Shown here in pieces: positions 10,378 through 20,569 of a stretch of 64,000 bases of DNA; within the stretch, counting starts at the first letter, position 1; the number at the start of each line of letters is the position of its first letter. The position numbers and the translations under genes were made by a program. The notes beneath the pieces were generated by a model. It worked only from the letters and a program-made list of their open reading frames with translations, was not told the origin of the DNA and did not search any database. Source of the stretch: Acanthosepion pharaonis. Taxonomy: Eukaryota; Mollusca; Cephalopoda; Sepiida; Sepiidae. Where the stretch lies: assembly GCA_903632075.3 (NCBI GenBank), contig CAHIKZ030004725.1:1372501-1436500 (forward strand), written 5' to 3'.

Positions 10378-11184
10378 AAGGATATAAGTAAAGACGGAGA
10401 AATAAAGAGTGATATATACAAAGAATAAACAAAGCGAGAGATAAATAGATATAGAGCGACAGAGAGAGAAAAGGACATAACGACTGAGACAGAGAGAAAG
10501 AAAAAGAGATACAGAGAGAGAAAGAGAAGCAGAGAGATAAAGACAGGGGAAAACTCAGATATCGACATAGAAAGACCGTGAAAATAAAGATATAAATAGA
10601 GGGAGAAAGAGAAAGGAGAGAAAGACAAGGTGAGAGAAAAACACAGAGAGAAAGAGAGATACACAAAGAAAGAAAGAAAAAAAGAAAGAAAGAATGAAAG
10701 AAAGAAAGAAAGAAAGAAATGACAGAGAGATAAAAAGAGAAAGAGAAAAAGACAAAGCGAGAGATAGACAGAGAGAATGGGAAATAGAAAGACAGAGTAA
10801 GAGAAAGATACAAAAGAAAGAGAACGAGAGAAAGAAAAAGTACAGAAGGTATGAAAGAAAAAGAGAGAGAGATAAAGAGAAAACAGAGAAAGAGAGAGAG
10901 AGAAAGAGAGAGAGAGAAAGTAATATAAAGCGATAGAGAAAGAAAAAGAATGAGAAAAAAGACAGGACGACTAGGACAAAGAGAAAGAAAAACAGAGATA
11001 CAGAGAGAGAAAGATAAACAGATAGAGCAAGACGCAGAGATATCGACATAAAAGTCAGTGAAAATGAAAGACAGACACACAGACATAAAGGGAGAGAGAG
11101 AAAAAAAATAAAGAGAAAGAGAGGGCAAGAGAAAGACACAGAGAAAAAGAGAAGGAGAGAGATAGTGGGGAGAGAGAGGAAGCC
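10217..11184 (+). repeat. ~970-bp purine-rich (GA/GAAA/GATA) tract
   Basis: The plus strand is almost all A and G, with scattered C and T. GAAA, GAGA and GATA stretches (for example 10317-10372) are embedded in less regular sequence. Two halves match at an offset of about 482 bp: CAGAGAGATAAAAAGAG at 10240 and 10723, and TCGACATA at 10562 and 11043. The long open minus-strand frames (up to 308 codons, Ser/Leu/Phe-rich) arise from the composition and are not taken as genes. Confidence 0.95.
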
Positions 11185-11429
11185 ACTTCCTAAAGTTAAA
11201 TAGTCATCCTATCTTAAATAGTTTATATTCTACTATCAAAGCTACGTTTAGCATTGCTGAGTGAAAATTTTGTTGTTCTCACATCAAAATCTAAGTCAAA
11301 TCTTGGTCAACCACGAAAGAATCGGTAAGTCGTAAACCGCTTCCCGAATTTCGACAAAATGTGACCAAAGCCTCGTTCTGATATTGGCGTGAAGACTAAT
11401 TGTCGAAATGTCTAAAGCTTTCCCTGAAA
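11185..11429. other. no feature recognised
   Basis: Short unique-looking spacer with no coding evidence. Confidence 0.4.
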
Positions 11430-11978
11430 TGTTCATAGACTCGTCCTGGGTATGACGATAAACTACATCCGGCAGCAAGGCCTCTGGTTAGAATATTGGA
11501 GATTTTGAGGAGGGTTGAACCACATTAACTGCTACTGTTCTCAGGTGCACCCTGACCCGGGGTGGTAGCACCTGTTAGGTTCCCAGCTATGAGCAAATAG
11601 TAAACCCCCAAAACAAAAATCAACAGTACATTATTATAGTAATATTAGCAACAATACAATTTTATAGTAAAATTACCAACAATATATTTAATGGGGATTT
11701 TATAAGCGTGGCTTAGATGTGAAGCAAGACTTAAAGCATCGGGCACCCAGTGAGGATCAAACTGACTACTCATTCGTAATTGTTCTAGTGAGAAAAGATT
11801 GTTAACCACTGCACTACTTCACAATCAATATATTTTATGATCTACAAAGTATATATCTAAAAAACATACCTCTACTCTGAAAGCATAAAATTCCGTACAA
11901 AATAACTAGATTTTGGCATTAAATAACCCATAGAGGTGTTGATATGCCGCCAAGCAAAATCAACCAAGCAATCAAGTA
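11430..11978 (+). mobile_element. SINE-V-like repeat, copy 1
   Basis: Head GACTCGTCCTGGGTATGACG, then GATAAACTACATCCGGCAGC, GTGGTAGCACCTGTTAGG and CCCAGCTATGAGCAAATAGT. An AT-rich body follows with repeated (AATTACCAACAATA)-type units, and a tail ATTTTGGCATTAAATAACCC then GTTGATATGCCGCCAAGCAA. The family recurs at 12.25 (minus), 38.3 (plus), 46.1 (minus) and 53.5 kb (minus). A target-site duplication at the 12.25-kb copy shows that it is mobile. The class (SINE or short non-LTR derivative) is inferred from the duplication length. Confidence 0.7.
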
Positions 11979-12250
11979 ACTATGTTCAGAGACCAATTAC
12001 ACTCAAACGAAGAACAACTCTATTATCAGTCTAGATACAAGAAACCTTTGAAATGGGCACTAATCTATAACTTTCGTCTTTTATTAAGCAGCTTCAAAAG
12101 TTCCCAGCTTAAACAGGTTTTCCACTACGTAAAGAGCAATACAAATGCAGAAGGGCGTGTAACTGTGTTTTTTATTTATTACGCAAAGGTGTTCGATAAA
12201 ATGCGCCACAAAGATCTGTTAGAGCTGCTCAGCAACCTTGACATATTCGG

Positions 12251-12590
12251 GTTTGTTTTGGTTTATGTTGTTTTACGGCATATCAACACCTCCATGGGTT
12301 ATTCAATGCCGACAAAAAAATTTTATTGCTGGTAATATTTTGTCTTATAAAAATCTTTTTCTGGTAATATATTTCCTTCAAAACTGTATTACTGGTAATA
12401 ATTTTTTTCAAAAAGGTATTGCTGGTAATAGTTAACTATTTGCGCATAGCTGGGTCCCTAACAGGTGCTACCACTCCGGGTAAGGGTGGACCTGGGAACA
12501 CCAGCAATTAAGAGGTGGTTCCACATTCCTCAAAACCTCCTGATCAGAGGCCTTGCTGCTGGATGTAGTTTAACGTCTTACCTAGGACGG
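12251..12590 (-). mobile_element. SINE-V-like insert in LINE-A RT
   Basis: A 340-bp insert flanked by an 11-bp duplication: GACATATTCGG at 12240-12250 and GACATATTTGG at 12591-12601 (one mismatch). On the minus strand the order is head (GTAGTTTATCCTGGGT-like, CATCCAGCAGCAAGGCCTCT, GTGGTAGCACCTGTTAGGG), VNTR-like ACCAGCAATA units, and tail (GGCATTGAATAACCCATGGA). Removing it rejoins the RT sequence in frame. Confidence 0.85.
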
Positions 12591-12740
12591 GACATATTTG
12601 GAAAGGATATTCGAATAATCAAGAATCTGTACTTGCAGCAAACCACCTGCATACAAACAGAAAATGAGTTCAGCAGATATAGAAAAATAGAAAGGGGTGT
12701 AAGACAAGGATGTGTCTTCCCACCGGATTTATTCAACTTA

Positions 12741-13464
12741 CTAGCAGCATGGCCCGGCGTTGCCCGTGCTTGATTCAAAAATCGTACGACTCATACAGCA
12801 ATCGCTATCACTTGACTTAAAATATTTTTGCCCTTCCTTGCCTTTAAAGGAGTGCCCTTTGCCATGCTGATGTTGCTACATGCCTTACTTCTTGCCTATC
12901 TCACATTGCGAATTTTTTCTAAGCTCTATACTAAACATTAAATCTGTTACGAAAAAAGAACTAAACAAAATGAACACAAAACGATCAGCTTTAAAAAAGG
13001 ACTCTTAACTGGAAAAACCGAATGAAAAAAGAATTTTTAACAACAAATACTTTTTCACACCCAACCTAGTTCTGCGGAATTAGAATCAACGTTGAGTTTA
13101 AGCAAGCGAATGAGCCTATTGGAGTAAAGTGCCATGCAGATTTAAATTTTTCCCACTTGTGACGAATGCAGCTATCGATTTTTTTTTTTTGCATGCTAGT
13201 TAACATTCGTGTCAGTCAGCTGTTGGCTCTTACACTGGCCAATAGAATCTTCCTGCCTATTCGTGGCGCCAGCTATAGGCTCTCACTCTGGCCAGTAGAA
13301 AATGGCCGCAAACTACATGAAAACTGCCGTAGAAGCATGAAAAAATCGATTATTTCCTCTATCGATGGGAGTTGGGAAATGCAAAGTCGGTTTTGGCACT
13401 TGGAGCATGTGCATGTAAATTTTGGTGCAAATCCGTCGAAAATTGCGTCCGTACATTCGTTACA

Positions 13465-13503
<39 letters not shown>

Positions 13504-13524
13504 CCTGCATTTTATAGATAGAGA
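12741..13524 (-). mobile_element. non-autonomous Helitron (HelN2) in LINE-A RT
   Basis: On the minus strand it starts TCTCTATCTATAAAATGCAG followed by (TG)n and ends GGGCCATGCTGCTAG, preceded by a GC-rich CGGGCAACGCCGGG hairpin. Host A and T flank it (A at 12740, T at 13525 on the plus strand). The ends resemble HelN1 but the interior differs, so it is a related family. There is no coding content. It interrupts the RT between Leu and Tyr codons, and the frame continues exactly across the A|T junction. Confidence 0.9.
13466..13503. repeat. (CA)n tract inside HelN2
   Basis: Alternating CA, equivalent to the (TG)n found near the 5' end of every Helitron in this window. Confidence 0.95.
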
Positions 13525-14375
13525 TACAGCGAGGTAATTCTGAAAGAATTAGAAGACCTACTAGGATTCATTATTGGCAGATACAATCTTAAAATGAGAT
13601 GTGTCGATAGCAGACACGGAAAGAGAATTACAAAAGCTCCTACAGATGGTAGCGAAGGAAAACAAGAAGAAAGGACAAAGTATAAACTACAAGAAGACAG
13701 AATGCAAAAGGGTGAGTCTAAAATACAAATTACAAATCCAAAAAGGTAAATATCAAGGAAATGCACTCGTACATGAAGGGAATGTGACACCGAAATCCGA
13801 AGAAATATTGGAATGGTCAAAGATACATGAAAAAGCTAATCAGATTATTAAAAGCTAATCAGATTATTAAAAGCCATAAAAATTTTATTAGAAACAAAGA
13901 AAAGAGTATTATACTATTACGTAATATCTGTTCTTCTGTATGGTAGCCAATGCTGGGCAATCTTCTCAAAGATGAAGAAGAGACTTGAAGCAACAGAAAT
14001 CTGTTCCTACAGAAGGATGTTGAATATACCATGGACCGAAGATGTGACCAACAATGTGGTTTTAGAGAAAATGTAAACAAAACGGAAACTTATACATAAC
14101 GTCAAGAAGAGGCAGTTGAAATTTCTGGGATACGTAATGAGGAAGGATGGCTTGGAAAATCTGATACTCACAGGACAGATTGAGGGAAAGAGGAACAGAG
14201 GAAAGCAGCACGAAACATATTTGACAAGCTTGAGTAAATGGATAATAGAACAGGGTTTAGGAGAAATAGCAAAAAGACAAAACTTATTAAGATCTACAAG
14301 GGACAGGAAGATGTGGAAGGACATGATCGCCTACGTCTTGAAGGAACACGGCATATAAAAGAAGAAGATTCTGAT

Positions 14376-14599
14376 TACTTAAAAATAAAAAAAAAGAAAC
14401 GACGAAAACTTTGGCACGTATTTAGATTAACTGATGAAGTAATTTACTGGGATACCACATGCTTATAAAATCTACAATGAAATAAAACCTGATTGCTATA
14501 AAAGTAAATCGTAGATATAATCTAAGTTGGGACCTTATTTGTTGCCATATTTCCTTCAAAAGTATGATAAAATTATTATTCTGCATTCAATAGACAATT
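14376..14599. other. no feature recognised
   Basis: AT-rich spacer between two LINE families. Confidence 0.4.
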
Positions 14600-15415
14600 T
14601 TTCTCTCCAGAATTTGTCTTGCATATCTATAAGTCCACCATTCGTCCATGTTTAGAATATTGCTGTCATATATGGTCCGGTGACCCTGCTATTTACCTGG
14701 AGCTCCTTGATAAGATCCAAAGAAGAATCTGCAATATTATTGGTCCTGATCTGGCGACTCAGCTCCTGTCACTTTCCAACTGTTGTAAGGTTGCCTCTCT
14801 ATGTGTTTTCTATAAATACTTTCATGTTTAGATAAGCTCTTCGCTACGGTACTTAGAGTTTTTGAATTTAAGTGCAGCGCTAGACTGGCGTCGAGATCTC
14901 ATCAATTTACATTTGTACTGGCGAGATTTAGCCGTAAGTTCTATGCTAACAGTTTCTTCTCTCGCAATTCTCTGCTTTAATTAAACAGTATTAATTACAT
15001 TTGCAGGCCTGAAAATTCGAGAAATCTCGCAGAAAATATCCGTCCTCCGACTGGGATCGAACCTCTATCCCATATAGAAACCGTCATATAGCCTGACATG
15101 CTGTTATCTAATGAGCTACAGGGAACTTTCCGGTTTACTGATACAGTTGGGCTGGCTAAATCTAGCCGCAAGTTCTATGCTAACAGTTTCTTCTCTCGCT
15201 CTTCACGCTTGTGGAATTCCCTCTCGTCTCCATGCTTTTCAGCAAACTTTAATCTGCAAAATTTTAAATGCAATGTTAATCACTATCTACTGTTCATCTG
15301 ATTACTCTCTTCTCTTTCTACTTATTAATGTTTCTGTTCCTAATTCTTCCACACGCTGCAGCCCCTTGTGTCTTAGTGGCTTTATTTCCTTGCTTGAGGT
15401 ATTATAAATTGCTAA
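14600..15415 (+). pseudogene. LINE-B RT C-terminus with SINE insertion
   Basis: C-terminal part of a different LINE (jockey/CR1-like style). It shows YKSTIRPCLEYCCHIWSG (14626-14680), LLDKIQRRICNIIGPDL and VASLCVFYKYFH. After an insert it continues with RKFYANSFFSRSSRLWNSL (15167-15223) and NLQNFKCNVNHYLL. The 3' UTR ends CTTAGTGGCTTTATTTCCTTGCTTGAGG near 15370-15400. The region after the YADD box normally supports RT binding and 3'-end recognition. A 37-bp direct repeat (TAGCCGTAAGTTCTATGC...) flanks the inserted SINE at 14932 and 15164. Further truncated LINE-B tails lie at 16.0, 18.8, 29.7, 33.6, 46.9, 48.0 and 63.9 kb. Confidence 0.8.
14985..15125 (-). mobile_element. tRNA-derived SINE (SINE-K) in LINE-B
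   Basis: The minus strand has a tRNA-like head: CCTGTAGCTCATTAGATAAC (A-box region), a central TATGGGATAGA and GGTTCGATCCCAGTC (canonical B box). The body is GAGATTTCTCGAATTTTCAG, then GCCTGCAAATGTAATTAATA. The same body forms the arms of the palindrome at 26.06-26.28 kb. Confidence 0.8.
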
Positions 15416-15540
15416 TTTGCCGATGCATCCAGCTCATCGGTGTATCGCCACTAGTAGACCTTTCTATTCACATCGTGTAATTTTGATCTGAAGAAGTATC
15501 GAGGTAGATTTTGCCGAAACGTCGGTCTAGTTGAGTGCGC
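15416..15540. other. spacer with CCGAAACGTCGGTCTAG motif
   Basis: Contains a GAAACGT/CGGTC stretch reminiscent of repeat tails elsewhere in the window. No gene was seen. Confidence 0.35.
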
Positions 15541-15640
15541 TTGGTTTTTTCTTATGCACTGCGTCCTTTAAGGCGTGGCCGATCATGGCTCTCTACAACT
15601 TCCTATCTTTTGTTGTTCTCTGTAATGTTTGACCCTCTGT
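15541..15640 (-). mobile_element. LINE-A 3' tail fragment
   Basis: The minus strand matches the extreme C-terminus seen at 51.0 kb (GAGAGCCATGATCGGCCACG, then GGACGCAGTGCATAAG). It is truncated to under 100 bp. Confidence 0.55.
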
Positions 15641-15984
15641 TTCTGTTCTGCCATCAATTTACACAAACTAGCAAGATAGATTGTTCACTTTTCGTGCCTG
15701 TTTCATTTGCATTTAGTACGTTAATTCTTTTAATCTTTTCACTCCCACCCCCAAGCAAGGCAATAAGGCCACTAAGGCACATTTGTTAAGGATGAAAGAA
15801 GATAGGGTAATAAAAAAAACTGAGAAAACGTTATGGAGGAGAAAAGGCAATAAAAAGAACAAGAAAACGGAACATTACGATTGACGTTGCATTTAAACTT
15901 TTAACAAGAGCAAGGGAAAAGAAAACTTTTTAAACAGAACGTATGGTTATATTTCTACGTCCCGCCTTTTTACTGTTGAAATAG
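15641..15984. other. no gene; possible LINE-B 3' end at 15752-15782
   Basis: CCAAGCAAGGCAATAAGGCC at about 15753 is the reverse complement of the LINE-B terminal sequence. The rest is unassigned. Confidence 0.4.
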
Positions 15985-16345
15985 TTAAATGTAAACGTCA
16001 CTCCTACTTCAATAATTTCTTTTCTCGCACTTCCCGTCCGTGGAACTCCCTTCCGTTTCCTTGCTTCCCTACAATCTTCAAATATTTAAATTTAACGTCA
16101 GTCGCCATCTTCTGTTGTCTTAAACCCTGTTCATCTTTTATCTTTTACTCAATCCCCCCTCCCACCACTATATCCAGTCTTTTCTCTAACTTTAACTCTC
16201 CGTAACCCCTGCATATTGTGGCACTCACGCCTTGCTTGGGGTGAAATGCTTAAAAAAAGACAAAATTTCAACACCAAAATAATGAGATCTAACTACCGAT
16301 CTAATACTAAGTTTAAATTGTTAGCTTATTAAAATGTTAGCTCAT
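15985..16345 (+). mobile_element. LINE-B 3' tail, inverted duplicate of 18.76-19.07 kb
   Basis: Carries the LINE-B end (CGCACTTCCCGTCCGTGGAA, then GCCTTGCTTGGGGTGAAATG) plus ~80 bp beyond it. The match to the reverse complement of 18765-19070 continues through those flanking bases (AATTTCAACACCAAAATAAT versus AATTTCAACACTAAAATAAT), so the copied unit is larger than the LINE end. Confidence 0.75.
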
Positions 16346-16507
16346 TAAAATGGTTTAATAATAACTATGCTTAAACCTTCTGACGTTGTAAATACAACTT
16401 TGGTCGTTCCAGCTCTGCAGCAAAGCGCGACCATTGTTACGATGCTTATACTTAACCTTAGTCACAGACCCAAAAGAAAACGGACAAAAGACCTTTGATG
16501 CATTACA

Positions 16508-16554
<47 letters not shown>
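16508..16554. repeat. (AT)n microsatellite
   Basis: Alternating AT. The HelN1 copy at 16555 is inserted at its right edge. Confidence 0.95.
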
Positions 16555-16555
<1 letters not shown>

Positions 16556-16943
16556 TAGTAGTAGAGCCCGGTGTTGCCCGGGGATGAAACAGTAAGAGAT
16601 AGATCAAGTATTGACCATCATCAAGACTGAAAAATAAAATATAAGATTATTGTTTAAGGTTGACAGACACGCATGTCTTAATTAGTTTTATTTTATTTTA
16701 TTATGTTTTTTACGAATTGGTCAAACTCAAACAAAAACATTGTTTTCAATTGTTATGAGTCTACCAATTGAATAGAATTTTATTATAAACAATTGTCTTG
16801 TAAATGGAATTTGTAAAGCATTCTGAATGTAAAAATAAAGAAAAAAGTGTGCAAGACAATAAGAAACACTACCTGCCAAAAAAAAGTGAAGTTTTGTTGA
16901 AATCGGTTGAAAAATGTAGGAAATCAAATCCCATATATAAATG

Positions 16944-16996
<53 letters not shown>

Positions 16997-17297
16997 GCAA
17001 CCAACCTGGGTTTTATAATAAGTATAACTCGATAACTCGATATTAATAAGTATAACTTGATATATGTTGTCCCCCTTTCATTAATGCCTCTTAATCGTGT
17101 TTTCAAATTGATTTCGTGCAAAAACAATTGTGTTTTTCCAATTTTTGGTGCTGTCAGAACCACCACAAGTTAATTTTACATAGTCCTGTGAAGTTTTGTT
17201 GAAATCGGTTGAAAAATGTAGGAAATCCGATCCAATATATAAACGTACAGACACACACACACACACACACACAATCTGCATTTTATAATAAGTAAGA
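16555..17297 (-). mobile_element. non-autonomous Helitron (HelN1, long form)
   Basis: On the minus strand it starts TCTTACTTATTATAAAATGC and ends CTACTACTAG after the hairpin CCCGGGCAACACCGGG. It is inserted between A and T in an AT run. It carries the same duplicated 5' module as the 8.7-kb copy: (TG)n at about 17252-17274 and again near 16943-16995. At 743 bp it is slightly longer, owing to (TG)n expansion and a small repeat (ACTCGATAACTCGATATTAA) near 17030. No ORF of its own. Confidence 0.92.
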
Positions 17298-17620
17298 TAT
17301 ATAAACCCAAGTTATAGTATGCTTCTTAATTAATTGTTTACCTCTGAATACGCATCCCCCACCTACAATATAACAAAACTGCTTTTAAATTCCATAAATT
17401 ATCGTATGCGATGTTCCTAAGATTTGCGATTAAAAATAATCTTCTATTCGTTACAAAACTTTTATTACAGTCTATTATTACAATCGTACTTCTTTATTAT
17501 TAGTTATTGTTGTTAATCTGTTAATGTGCCTAGTAAGACATACGGTAAAGTGCTTCCTTTATACGAAAACGTGAAAGTTCTTGACTGAACAAGGAACGAG
17601 TAAATCGTATGCTAAGGTTG
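17298..17620. other. no feature recognised
   Basis: AT-rich. A GTAATAACAACTATTAT-like stretch near 17480-17510 also occurs near 19180-19210, but no family was defined. Confidence 0.4.
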
Positions 17621-17625
17621 CTAAA

Positions 17626-17969
17626 TGTTATGGGGTCCTCCCCTGTTTCATAAAAGTGGACTCGACCAAAAGTTACTTGGACTGCTGCCGTTAAATACTC
17701 AGAGTCAGTATACAGGGAAGACAGAGATTGTGATAGAGTTGGAGGTAGAGTAATAGTGTGAGGTAACCGCTTGTAAAAGTCAGTTAGAAGTACGTAGACT
17801 CTAAGGAAGTCCTACTTCGAAACTGTATATATATATATATTATTATTGCTACTAACCGCGTTCCTGGATTTACCCATTGTATTATTGTGTAAATACATTT
17901 AATTTCTTATATTTAATTATTGCGTTTGTCATTCATTAGAGACAGAATTTCATCTCGGAATCTACAACA
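17626..17969 (+). mobile_element. solo LTR, family LTR1
   Basis: 344-bp repeat starting TGTTATGGGGTCCTCCCC and ending TCTCGGAATCTACAACA, flanked by CTAAA (17621-17625) and CTAAG (17970-17974). A TG...CA terminal pattern with a 5-bp target duplication is the signature of an LTR retrotransposon, and only one LTR is present. Related copies lie at 27582-27951 (minus) and 52149-52527 (plus). A TATATATATAT stretch near 17826 could be the core promoter. No internal coding region lies beside any copy, consistent with LTR-LTR recombination. Confidence 0.88.
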
Positions 17970-17974
17970 CTAAG

Positions 17975-18759
17975 ATGTACGGTAGAAAGTGGAATCTTCT
18001 ATTCATTACATCACTTTTATTACAGTATAGTTATATAATTGCCATAGTTTATTATTATGTTGAAGTTTTCATGACGCACTCAGCGAAGATCGAACTCACT
18101 ATGCAGTAGACATGATTAAACAGAGTTGACTCGCTAACGATTACCTCACTACTCTCGTCTTAGAATCGAGGAAGGGGGATGCAGTGGAAGATGATCGATA
18201 GTACGCATGTCAACCGGTTGGCCAAAATCTCATCCCGACGTGCTGGCTTGCCTCACTCATGAATCTGGGTGCCAGAGGCATCTTGACCTTTCTAGTTTCT
18301 GCAGCTGTCTGTATATCTCCGCGACTTTTTGGCTCTAAAGCAAAACTTAAACAGTCATAATTCCACACATACGCTATTCAAACCACCCCCGCACAGCTTG
18401 TGTCATCAGAATTTTGACCAGTAGTTTGCTATTCTGGGTCAGTCTACGCATTCATTGTGTTTTTAATACTTTTTAAACGGGTATTTTTGAGATCGCCATT
18501 TTCTTTCCGTTAGAAACAAAAAAATGATTGGTGAGCCGTTATGTAATATCTATTTTCATATATGACGTTAAGTGCTTAGCAATTCCCGCAAGAAGAGACT
18601 TCAGAATGGCAAAGCCATGATTTGACTGACGGATGCCGAAAATGCCATGGTCACAATATATGAGCAACGACGAGGTTTTATGAAATGTAGTCATTAAAAA
18701 GATACTTATACTTACAATTAGAAAGAGACAATTTCTGAGACACACAAGGAGGGAAGATG
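17975..18759. other. no gene recognised
   Basis: 18110-18340 is somewhat richer in G+C and translates in pieces, but I could not match it to a family. Nothing else was supported. Confidence 0.4.
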
Positions 18760-19075
18760 CTTGAAGAAACTAACAATTTAATAAGATAATAATTTAAACT
18801 TAGGTAGATAGGTCTCATTATTTTAGTGTTGAAATTCCGTCTTTTTTTAAGCATTTCACCCCAAGCAAGGCGTGAGTGCCACAATATGCAGTGGTTATGG
18901 AGAGTCATAGTTTAAGAAAAGACTGGATATAAGACTGGGGGATGGAGTAAAAGATAAAAGATGAACAGGGTTTACGACAACAGAAGATAGCGACTGACGT
19001 TACATTTAAATATTTGAAGATTGTAGAGAAGCAAGGAAACGGAGGGGAGTTTCACGGACGGGAAGTGCGATAGTT
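18760..19075 (-). mobile_element. LINE-B 3' tail, inverted partner of 16.0 kb
   Basis: Reverse complement of 15996-16345. LINE-B terminal CACCCCAAGCAAGGCG lies at about 18858-18875, and CTTGCTTCTCTACAATCTTC appears on the minus strand. The two copies are about 2.5 kb apart. Confidence 0.75.
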
Positions 19076-19222
19076 TATTATTAATTATTTTTGTTAGTCT
19101 CTTCTTGTGTGTAATAAGCTCTAACGTAAGAAAGATCCTGCTATCCGTCACATAACTTTTATTTTTTATTACAGTCTATTATTATAATTGTACTTCTTTA
19201 TTATTAGTTATTGCTGTGAATC

Positions 19223-19236
19223 TCTTATTGAGACTA

Positions 19237-19287
<51 letters not shown>

Positions 19288-19298
19288 TGAACAGACTG

Positions 19299-19355
<57 letters not shown>

Positions 19356-19382
19356 TGAACAGACTGAGATAGATAGATAGGA
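19223..19382. repeat. compound GATA array
   Basis: Three (GATA)n blocks are separated by two identical ATGAACAGACTGAG spacers, so the higher-order unit was itself duplicated. Confidence 0.95.
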
Positions 19383-20059
19383 GCAGATGAAGATAAACAT
19401 ATAAAGCGATAGAGATGAGTAGTAGTAGTAGGAGGAGGAGGAGAAGTGCCTAACAGAGAGTTCCGTCAACGTCCTGTGTTGACTTTAGCCTCGAGGGTGT
19501 CTAAAAATCGGTTAACTGCCTTAATTAATATTGGATGAGTTTCAACGCAACTGAATCCGATAATTTTTTCCTGTCGAATACTTCCTGTAAGCGGGCATGA
19601 ATAGTTCATGAATTTATAAATTGTGTCGTCTGCTTTATTCGACCCCTGAGAAAAACAAATATAACCTTTTTCTAAAGTATGACTTCGACCTCGACCTTCA
19701 ACTTCCTTGCACGATAGGCCACATCTTATTCCATATTAGTAATGTATTTTCCGTAATTAGCATGGAGGTTTTTGGTGCAATGGCGAAAAAGAACTTATTT
19801 GGCTTTTTTATGAAATAATTATTGTCCTGGTATTGAATAAACTTAGATTGGATGAATTACAAGGAAAGCATTTTAAGCAAACTTTATGGAGATTCAGCTA
19901 TTGTCATCTTATATCCGCCCGAAGAAATAGCCTCTTTTACCACGATTAGGATGTAAAGATATTTTGTTTTGAAGTGTTAATTTAATATTAAACATTATAA
20001 TTTTTATTATATCTATTTTTATTTCTCATTTTTTATTTTTTATTTTTTTTACCATTTGT
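19383..20059. other. no gene recognised
   Basis: (TAG)n/(GAG)n run at 19417-19443, then AT-rich sequence. A 65-codon plus frame at 19621 has no recognisable domain. Confidence 0.4.
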
Positions 20060-20079
20060 TCATCCAATACAAGGAGCAA

Positions 20080-20510
20080 AAGCCACTCTTGGTAGAGACT
20101 TACTGAACGAGGTTGTTGTCGGAACATAAAGGATTAAGAAGTGCAGATTAAGATGATATGTAAGAAAGATAACAGTTAAACCTGAAGAGATTAAGATTAT
20201 ACTGACCAGGAAGGCGTTCCTCTCCGCAATCTGTTCCACGAAGTAGCGGTTCTTAGGAAGAAGCTGTCCGAATTGAAAATCTTTACTAATGGAATACAAA
20301 GGAAATGTTGAATCATCCCACTATGAGTGGCATGATGGGCCTTATCTGTGAAAGGAACCAAGGAATGTAGCTCATTAAAAAAGAGGAATGAAAGTCTTGC
20401 GAGGTTTCGTCTATGGTAAAAGGGTTTTAGGGCAAAAAATAATCCATCAACCACAGAGCCGCGTAGACGCTTTTGAACACTAGTAAGGAGATTTACTTGA
20501 CCCCTCACTA
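20080..20510 (-). pseudogene. LINE RT C-terminal remnant
   Basis: A 103-codon minus-strand frame (20197-20508) reads LTSVQKRLRGSVVDGLF, FYHRRNLARLSFLFFNELHSLVP and FLRTATSWNRLRRG. This is the arrangement of the LINE C-terminal region (QKRL; HRRNVASLSLFY-like; FFPRTAxLWNxLP-like). It resembles LINE-B in layout but not in nucleotide sequence, so it is a third, related LINE. It has no catalytic motif. Confidence 0.65.
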
Positions 20511-20545
20511 AGTCAAGCTGTGACCAGATCAGTTTTTAACGTAGG

Positions 20546-20569
20546 GGCCCGAGTGTTTTCACTCGGGCC
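20546..20569. repeat. perfect GC hairpin
   Basis: GGCCCGAGTG, TTTT, CACTCGGGCC: a 10-bp perfect stem with a 4-nt loop. A related stem in the opposite orientation lies near 52827-52848 (GCGGCCCGAGTGTTTCCACT), so it belongs to a dispersed repeat. Confidence 0.9.

Larger units (their letters stand above)
12090..14375 (+). pseudogene. LINE-A reverse transcriptase split by a SINE and a Helitron
   Basis: The oldest layer here is a LINE-A RT in three exonless pieces: 12090-12250 (RT box with YYAKVFDKMRHKDLLELL, holding the first catalytic Asp), 12591-12740 (IERGVRQGCVFPPDLFNL) and 13525-14360 (SEVILKELEDL, then SINYKKTEC, then the C-terminal EGKRNRGKQ and WIIEQGLGEIAKRQNLL). Each junction is contiguous in frame once the insert between is disregarded. 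The YADD region (near 13590-13610) is frameshifted, a 21-bp tandem duplication sits at about 13846-13888, and the tail ends AAGAAGAAG. It is dead, but it is the most extensive LINE-A copy in the window. Confidence 0.85.

Noticed and set aside
10179..11139. Long minus-strand frames (161, 308 and 194 codons) rich in Ser, Leu and Phe
   Set aside because: They are a by-product of the purine-rich tract, whose complement contains few stop codons. Several frames are open at once and no domain is visible.
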